Shown in pieces: positions 24,701 through 33,700 of a DNA stretch of 47,574 nucleotides. The translations under genes and the position numbers were made by a program. The notes below the pieces were generated by a model that saw only the letters and a program-made list of their open reading frames with translations, was not told the DNA's origin and ran no database searches. The DNA comes from Tubulanus polymorphus (taxonomy: Eukaryota; Nemertea; Palaeonemertea; Tubulaniformes; Tubulanidae). The DNA is taken from contig NW_027437485.1 in the NCBI RefSeq assembly GCF_964204645.1, forward strand, positions 1 through 47,574, in the 5' to 3' direction. Numbering within the stretch: the stretch's first letter is position 1; the number at the start of each line of letters is the position of its first letter.

Positions 24701-27700
24701 TAATATGATTTCTTGATCCAAATTGATTTTTTAGGTGTTGTTTAAGAAGTCTAAAGAGACAACTGATTTGCCAAATGCATTGGGGTACAAGGGAAAAGGC
24801 AAAAGACCCAAAGAAAAGAATAATAGTTCAGGTAAGCATTAACCAGTTGAGGACATCCTGGTAATTGAAATTTCAAGTCTTCTTTCTAGGATGTTATTAA
24901 CACGTTCGCTGCCGCTGTCGAGATAAATCAGTTTGCCATGACGAGTTATATCGTTATCGATTCAATGTCATTTCATAGCGTTATGAATGACAGAGGCGAG
25001 AAACCAGCTGGCAGTATGGAGAGACTGGGATATTATTTATGGGGTAACTCAAGTCTGGTGCACACTTGAAATTTTTTCAAAGAAATCTTCAAAAAGCAAT
25101 GAATTTTAGCTTCTTTTCCGGCCAATATTTAGAGAGAATATAACGACTAAAATCATTCTATATCATTTTTAGGCCAGCCTTAGGCTGAGCCTATTACTAT
25201 ACAAATGCAGTGAATGACATGGTTTCCAGAGCAAAGGCTCTTTGTCTGTGCAACTGAGCATATATACATACAAATCATTCATTAAAGCATTATCCATTCT
25301 CCAAACTCTACGTAGCTGAATTTTGAAAGAGGGCCTCGTTAAAATTTATATGAGCTTTTTCGCGAGTATCTGATCGCAAAAATATTGGTTTTGAAAAGCC
25401 AATCTGAAAGCAAAGACTCCTCTATGGTTAGCTTAGCCGCAGAAATCAGCAGGTGTTCACGTGAACCCGCGGTATCCTCTACCGTTTTACTTCCTGGTTT
25501 TGTTTTTAGATCTAAAATTGTATTTCAAGATCGATTTCTGTGAAAGCTTTAGTTGATTTAGTTTTTGGAAGGAATATTTTTATTAGCACTACAGAAAATA
25601 TCATTGACCATTGTGCAAAGTTTGGAAAAAATTGCTTTTTCTAAAAATCGGATAGGTGACCTTGATATGCTAATTTGCCATGTGCTCAAACTACAAATTC
25701 AATCAAATTTTATTCTGCAAAAAAATATCAAATCCAATTCAATTTTGTTTTATTGAGCAAATTTCAGAAAATTCATTTCTATTCGGCATTAAAATCAATA
25801 AGACCAAGAGAAAAGATTTATCTGAGGTATTTGTTCCTGCCAGATCCTGTCGCTGTCTGTGCTACTTTTGTATTCTACGATTGTATTGTGTAAATTATTA
25901 GGTATTGACTCTCAGCTGAGAGTGTTATTTTGACAAATTGAACCCACAGAATGCATCATCATTTGCCATTTTATGAAAAGCTGACAGGCTGGCCATAGTG
26001 CCCCTTGGGGCTCTTGTTACAATGAAACCTTTTTTCTTTTAGATTTTTATTTGACTTTTCACACTTTTCACTGGCAATGGGGACACGAAAAAATTGAGAA
26101 TCTCTTCACCATAGCCATTGAGGAGTTATCTCGTCATGTGGTTTTTATGGTCGAAGACCATATAGGGATCGTCGCTGGTAAAAATTCTAATAGTATCTCT
26201 ACTATAATGGATATAGTCTCATAATGCTATATCGATATAGAACTGATAATCCAATAAAAAGTTGTCTGTAACGCGTCATTTGCCTATATGCATGATCCTA
26301 GCTATGAACATCATAGCCTGTTGTACCTAAGGTCCCAAAATCGTGATGAATTATGGAAAGTTTTGAGGCGCACGAAGGGCTTACCATATCAGTGAATTGT
26401 CTATATCGGTTTTACTCAGCAATGAAGTGTTATCCCCATCACTATCCTCACAGGTGCTCGCATACTAATACATTCGTAAGTAGTTCATAGATGCTGCGCA
26501 GTTTGTGGTTTATGCTGACAGAGAGAGTATCGGTAAGGTGGTCTCTGCTGTGTAAGTCATTCACTAGCCTGGATATTATTTCTTGAAAGCACTGCGAGTG
26601 AAGGATTTTCTTCATGCAATGAAAATTACCAGTAATGCCAGCCGGTATCATATATCACGCCATTCAATGCTGTATTCTTGGGAAATACCCCGAGTGAGTT
26701 ATAGGACATGTAATAGTAGACTAGAGACAGCAGTGCTGTATACACACAGCGAGACAAGCGGCTGTGTCCCGCCTCGTATAAACACAGGCCGACTCAGATT
26801 GACTGACGAAAGATAAACTGTTCGGCGCGCGGTACTAGAAAAAAAGATATAATGAGATACGCAGGGCTTCCGTGATCGTGTCCGTTCTCTTTATTTGGAA
26901 AAAATTGTAAAGGCGTATCTATGCCAAGCACATCAGGCGTCAAAGTTTGGAAAGTTTGAGGATTTTTAGAGCCATTTTAAGTGCATTCCTGTTACCATGT
27001 GGTCTTTGGTTAATAAAAATTACCACTAGTAGTAGTGCACAGTGTCACATGAACTTCATTCATTGAAGCATCATACGCACAGAGAACACAGTTTCATTGA
27101 TTAACGCGTGTACTATACCATTATGGGAAATAGGGTGGGTAGGATGTCTGGGACGATTACACTATGCTTTTAAGGAAATGTAGATCCACGCATTTTATAT
27201 TTGAAAAAGGTCGTTATATTGAAAGAAACTAAAAAACAAACACTTTAATGTCTTAAGAAAAAAAATAATCAGTTATTTTCACAATTCCTCAAAGAATTTT
27301 TCAGGACTTTGGGAAAATAGGACCACTTTTGTCTGGGGGAAAATGTCCATAATGGTTAAAAGAAACCCTGGAAACACCTGAATTGCCTTCCACTAAAACT
27401 GATATCTCCTTATGCTCTGTCTTCGACCATATGGACCTTATGGACCTCTTGTTTATACTAAAATAGATCAGTGTACCAATTTATCAATGTACAAATATTG
27501 CTGGCAGCATATAAATTGTATAATGTCAAAAATTAGCGTTGGCAAAGCCAACTGGACCTTAAACCGCTAGGTGGCAGCGAACATGTTAAACGGTAATTCT
27601 TAAAAAAAATTACATTTTTTCATTATTGACACTTGATTCTTTATTCACTATTCTTGAGTAGAAAAGCGATCAGCGCATATTTTGTATTCTAGAAATGTTT

Positions 27701-30700
27701 AGATCCTTTAACTCAATATATAATTAACTTAATATACAAATTATGAAATTCCTGATAAGAAAATTTATTGTGCATCAAATATTCATCCCTTTCCTGCCTT
27801 ACCTTGGGTTTTCTGTATGATCGGGGGTCTATTGAGGTGTTTTCTGTGATCCTCTTTAACCAACTTGGGGCATAAGTCGCTGCAGGCTATTACATTAAAT
27901 TGTCTTGGTAATTGGTTTATACAGTAGACCTTGCTTACTGGTCAAGTGCCCTCTAAATAGAATATTGTGTAAAACCTATTTTCTAAATGTGATATGTGTA
28001 TAAATGATAAGTGTGGTGCGATTTATGAATAGCATAGCTATGGCAAACTAATAGATTTGATTTAAAACAATGAGCTTTATTTAGATAGATTTTATAACAA
28101 TTTGTGGTGAAATAAGCAGTGTACGTCTGAAATAATCCAACAGTTTCCAGGCTCTAATCCTGCACCACATAATCACCGGCTGCATATGCTATATAGGTCA
28201 ATGATTTAATTTTACTGATTTAAGACAAATTAGTGATTTTTTTATAAGGCTGATCCCAGGTCGTCATTTATATACTTGACTATCATTTGGGAAGTAAATC
28301 TAAAAAAAGTAGGAATTAGAGGGCGCTTGACCTTTAAGTTGGATCTTTTGGGACAAAGAAAAATCATCTGACTTAGAATAAGTCGGATTTCCAGCAATTT
28401 CCAAAAAATTACGAATTGAAAATTAATTTCTTTAAATGGAAAAATCAAACATCTAAAAGAAATGATTTTTGTGGTCGGGTTGCGTAGCAACGCTGACCAC
28501 GATGTTTTAGTGGTTCGACTTGCACTTCATTTTCCCACTTTTCTCTGTTATTTGACATAAGATTGCTCTGTAACTTGCTCAGTCAGTCTGAAATTCGTTG
28601 CGCTTTCCTGAGTTTGTTAAAAGAAAGAACGAATTTATTTCTGAAAGAAAATGAAGGAATTCTGTAAAGAAAATAATTATTTTCCCGCCTGATGTCATAT
28701 CGGGATATCCCTTGACTTTTGTGCACTGATATGGCTGTGGTGATCGGCCTTTCCAAAAAAAAGAATTCTTACTCGTTGAGGTATGCCGCTACTTGTTGTA
28801 TTGTATATCGTAGGCCTAAAAAACATTTTCGATGAAATTTTAATTAACAACGTATATTTGGTTATGATATGAGGCCTGGGCAATAACATAAAACCAGCAC
28901 TTCATAAAACTAGCGATGACAATAAAACCAATGACATAAAACCAGCGCGTAAGCAGCTAAGACTTGTGTCTTCCGAAAACCGGTTCATCATGTATCACGT
29001 GACTATTACAGTTTTCCGATCCTCACTTCAAAAGTTAAGAACTGAATGAAATTAATTGTTGTCATCCGATTTACTCTATCTAAAATTCAGAGAAAGATGA
29101 GAAAGATCTCCTACTGTGCTGAAAGTTCCATGTTGATGTGCGGCGTAGTTAGCAATATTTACTGCAGAGCTAAGTTGATAGCGCCATCGTTTTAGTAACA
29201 CGTGTAGCTCACCAAAATCAACAAAGCCATTCATCTTTAGAGAAGGGATAATCTATTGATAGAAAAAGATTCGTTTGAAAATATTTGAACTAAAATTAAT
29301 TATGCATACCCCCGGGGTTGTCTTGACAATAAAAATTTTGTATCGATATGCAAATCAAATTTTTAAACAATACTAATTTGCATTAAAAAACACCATACAG
29401 GGCGACTAACATTGTGTAGTATATAGTTAAAATCGAACACACGTTTTGATGCGGTCTGTTTGCTACGATCCTGCCTCTGTGCGGGTATCGACTTGATGAC
29501 CCTACGTCACACTTGCACTGGAATATTTTGCGTTTATTTTTCCAATCTAATACATTAACCACAACTAAAATAATGACTGTTGACATGTATACTTGATTTC
29601 AAGCCAGTAACAGTGATCAAAAAAGGGAGGAAACAATCTGCAATGCAAAGAAAATAGCCTCTGACTTTCGTTCAGTGAATTTAACTGATATTTATTTTGA
29701 GACCAAGAAAGGTACTACGAAATAGGCGAAAAAGAGAAAGAAAAATCGGGACCATCAATATTCATCTGATATAAGCGCTTTTTCCAATTTTCGGCGATCT
29801 GACTTGAACAAGGTTTACTGTACATGTATCTACCCTAAACGCAGCCCAAAAACTGGCCTGATAGGTGGGAGCTGTGGCCACCCACAACAATCTATGCTGT
29901 GGGTCAGATTTGCCAAAACTCGAGCCCTTGTAAAGCAAAGCTGTTATAATAATATGTGAAATAATGTTTCTAAATTGCAGAATCTTCGCCCTCTCCATCT
30001 CCGAGCCCATTGAAAGTATCGCTTTCTCCTGGTCCTTCAGAGAAAAGAAATAAGAATTACACACCTAATGGTTCTCCGACAAAAAAGGTAAGCTTCGAAT
30101 AATATACATGTGCATCAGTGAAATCTATATGGTTCTTATATATCAAGTTGTACGTTGATGTATGTTCATCTATTTGAACCGTAAGATGTTCATCCTAATT
30201 TGAACCGTAGGAACTCCGAATATTTAGCGAAACTTACTTGTTAGCTTTCGCCTGTTTCTACAGGCTTGATCACACTGATGATGTCACTGCTGACGTCATC
30301 CGGGATTCCGGTCGAAGGTGTTTGCGGCTGAGGTACAACACCTTAAACTTGAGGAAGATGAAGAGCTACGATCGTATGATGTCTGTGCTTTGTTCACCAG
30401 CGTACCTGTGGACAAAGCTTTGGAGGTGATCACAACAAGACTCCGTAACGACAACACCTTGAAAGACCGCACACCGTTATCACCTGAAGAGATTATAAGT
30501 CTGTTGTTTCTCTGCCTCAAGTGTACTTATTTCTTGTTTAACGGCGATTACTACCTACAAGTCCATGGTGCTGCTATGGTTTCACCAGTCTCACCCATCG
30601 TATGCAATCTATACATGGAAGAGTTTGAAGAGTTTGCCTTAAGGACGGCATTACATCCTCCCAGGTGGTGGAAACGGTATCTCGATGATACATACACAGT

Positions 30701-33700
30701 ATTGAAGAAGCAGTACGCCGAAGAATTCAGTACCCATCTGAACCAAGTGGACGATGACATAAAATGGACATCGGAGGCTGAATCGGTCAATGTTTTACCG
30801 AGTATTGACGATGGTGGTGACAGTAGGACGGAACGATCTATTGTGTTCTTAGACACGCTATCGGTGGTAAACAGTGACCACACTATCCGCACGAGAGTAT
30901 ACAGAAAAGACACTCATACCGACCAGTACCTGAACTTCAATAGCAACCACCCCCTAGAACACAAGAAGGGTGTTGTGAGAACGTTGAACCACAGGGCGGA
31001 AAGTGTCGTATCGGATCCAGTGGATAAGTTAGAGGAGGTCAACCATGTAAAGAAGGCTCTGAGTTTTAACGACTATCCTACCTGGATCATGTCACGGAAC
31101 CCATGCAAACCGGCTAATAATACTAAGGAAGCTACACAATCCGAAAGGCGGAAAGTCGCTCCCGTCGTGATACCATATATTAAGGGTACCTCAGAACAGT
31201 TACGTCGGGTTATGAAACGATACGGAGTACCGGTGTTCTTCAAACCCATGAACTCTCTACGGCAGATTTTGGTTAGACCTAAGGACAAACTGGATAAATC
31301 GAGAGTAGTGAGTCCGGTGTATCATATCAAGTGCGAACAGTGTAGTGACTCGTACGTAGGTGAAACCGAACGATCCTTAAGAGCCAGATTCGGGGAACAC
31401 AGACGCCCCAGCTCCGTTACGTCAGAGGTGTCGAAACACCTTCATGTCGACCAACCGGGTCACACAGTTGACATTGACAACGTTAGGATTCTCGGTGTTG
31501 AACCCAGATGGTTTGAGAGAGGTGTCCGTACATTGCACTCTTCTCTCAACAAAGACGGGGGCCGTTTTCATCTCCCGGCCATCTGGAACAATGTGCTGTC
31601 CCATTCTAGGGAGGGGGGCACACACATAGCTGATTCTCGAGGGAAGACCGGAATCCCGGATGACGTCAGCAGTGACATCATCAGTGTGATCAAGCCTGTA
31701 GAAACAGGCGAAAGCTAACAAGTAAGTTTCGCTAAATATTCGGAGTTCCTACGGTTCAAATTAGGATACTATATCAAGTTGTATCCCCTTCAGGCCCTAA
31801 CACTGATTCGATGCTGAGATTCAGGCGAGAAGGAATTCGTTATTATAGTTCCAAAAATTGAAATTTTTATTTTATATGTAACAAGTGATAGTTTGTAGTT
31901 TCGAGGTCAGTTTCCACTGTACTATGTCAACCCTCAGGATTTTCATTTCGTTATACACCCAAAATTTTGACCATTCTATGGCTGGCGTTATAACAAGCTT
32001 TGACTGTATATCACGTTCCAAATTAGCTTCCTAATTTTCTATCTATAGGGCATTTGACCTTTATGATTATTCGTGAAAGGTAAAAAGCATAAAAGGTTGC
32101 ATGTATTTTACTGACATATTGAATGAACTATTTGTCATATTTTCATTGAAAACATATGAAATATCTATTCAACAGATTAAATATAATCATGATGAAAGCA
32201 ACGATGGGAAACCAGAGTGTAAATATGGAGCGACCTGTTACCAGACCAATGCTGATCATTTAGCAAATTTTACTCATCCACTGAAAACAGCGGCAAGTTT
32301 TAAATCTAAGGTATGTATAAAACTGTATTCAATTCAATTCATACCGATTCAATATTTATTTCCCAGAAAAATAGCAATATAGATAAGATGATAAAAGATT
32401 AAGAATATAAGATGAGAGTGAAATGAATTAAGGAAAGCTGTGTTTTTCGTTATTCTTCAATGATCAGCAGAAAGTTATTCTCTCGTGCTTGTCGACCAGT
32501 TGATACTATAAAGAGAGCCGTGCTTTCTATCTTTCTAGCGGTCCTTTGATAAATCTGAATCTAACAAGGAAAAGAACGCTAACTTCGATATCAATCCCAT
32601 GTGAATATTTACTCTATGTTAAATCCCTGTAAGCAGGTCGACCTTTACACTGTCTAATTAGGTATTTTTGAATTAGGATTGATTCCTGCCTTGCTGTGCA
32701 GTAAAACGAAGGTTGCCCATTGCATCACTGGTAATTTATTTTTGGATCTGCGAAATTTCATAGATAGATGGCGGATGATGGTGAACAAGAATACGTATCA
32801 CTAGTGGATACCGTAATCAATTATTTTTCCAGTATCAAAGCCTATATTCAAGTTTCTGTGATTAGTGGGTATATAAACCATATATCATTTGAATAAGAGG
32901 CGCATTTGTTTGAAATCAGTTAGCAGGAAAATTGTCTTTGTTCATACCGGTTTACAAAACGATTTTCATAAACCGGCATCTTTGTTTAGACATAAACCTA
33001 AATGGTTTGCATAAACCAAGATCAAACTGACTTCTTAGCCCACTAGGGACTTAGGTCCCAACGGGCTATTGCATTCACTTTTCATCTGTCGTCTGTCCTA
33101 GCATACGTCCGTAGACGGAATCCAGTTATTTTGGAAGGTTTTAAAGACGCAATGTAATGTCTTGATATTTGGTTTACTCATGTATCTACCCTAGACACAT
33201 CTAAAGCCCAAAAACTGGCCCGGTCAGAATCAAGATAGCTGACTGGCAGCCATTGTTGGTTGCCAAAATCAGCACTTTTTATACATTTTTGAAGTTTTCG
33301 AGGGAAATTTTAAAGGGCAAATGCCATCAAAATTGTACTTTCCGTGATTTCTTAACCAGAAGAAACTTTAGTATACATATAACGACCTGAGATGTGACTT
33401 ATTGAAAAAAGGAGCACGAATTAGCCATAATATTTAGAGGAATAGTCATCTATTTATCCATCACTCCGTGCGTATAACTATACAATGGTAAGAGTTAATT
33501 AATTCATATCACTACCAAAACGACAAAACATCGCATAAAATGTCGAGTGAAATGACTGGAAACTGCGAGCATTGTCAGAGATGACGTCAGAAACACGCAC
33601 CTGCTAAGATAAACAATAACAGTGAGCACGTGCTGAAATTGCCGATTTAAAAGTCATATTTCTCAGCAATGGCTGAACTAAAATTTAAACCAGTTCCATA

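Larger units (their letters stand above)
30153..31769 (+). mobile_element. Penelope-like retroelement, 5'-truncated, with inverted ends
   Basis: Bounded by a 14-bp direct repeat, tatatcaagttgta (30139-30152 and 31770-31783), taken as the target-site duplication. Arms 30192-30313 and 31646-31767 are perfect 122-bp reverse complements. Between them is an open frame for RT plus GIY-YIG. Penelope-like elements are known for terminal repeats in direct or inverted orientation and variable 5' truncation; this copy fits a truncated unit with an inverted copy of its 3' repeat in front. Perfect arms and target duplication suggest a recent insertion. LIG3 intron 18, sense orientation. Confidence 0.88.

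Noticed and set aside
30230-30313. Canonical CTGATGA on the plus strand of the left Penelope arm as a hammerhead
   Set aside because: CTGATGA is present but no stem II plus GAAA follows in register; the better candidate is on the other strand.
30551-30913. Minus-strand 120-codon frame inside the Penelope-like element
   Set aside because: It is the antisense shadow of the RT frame.
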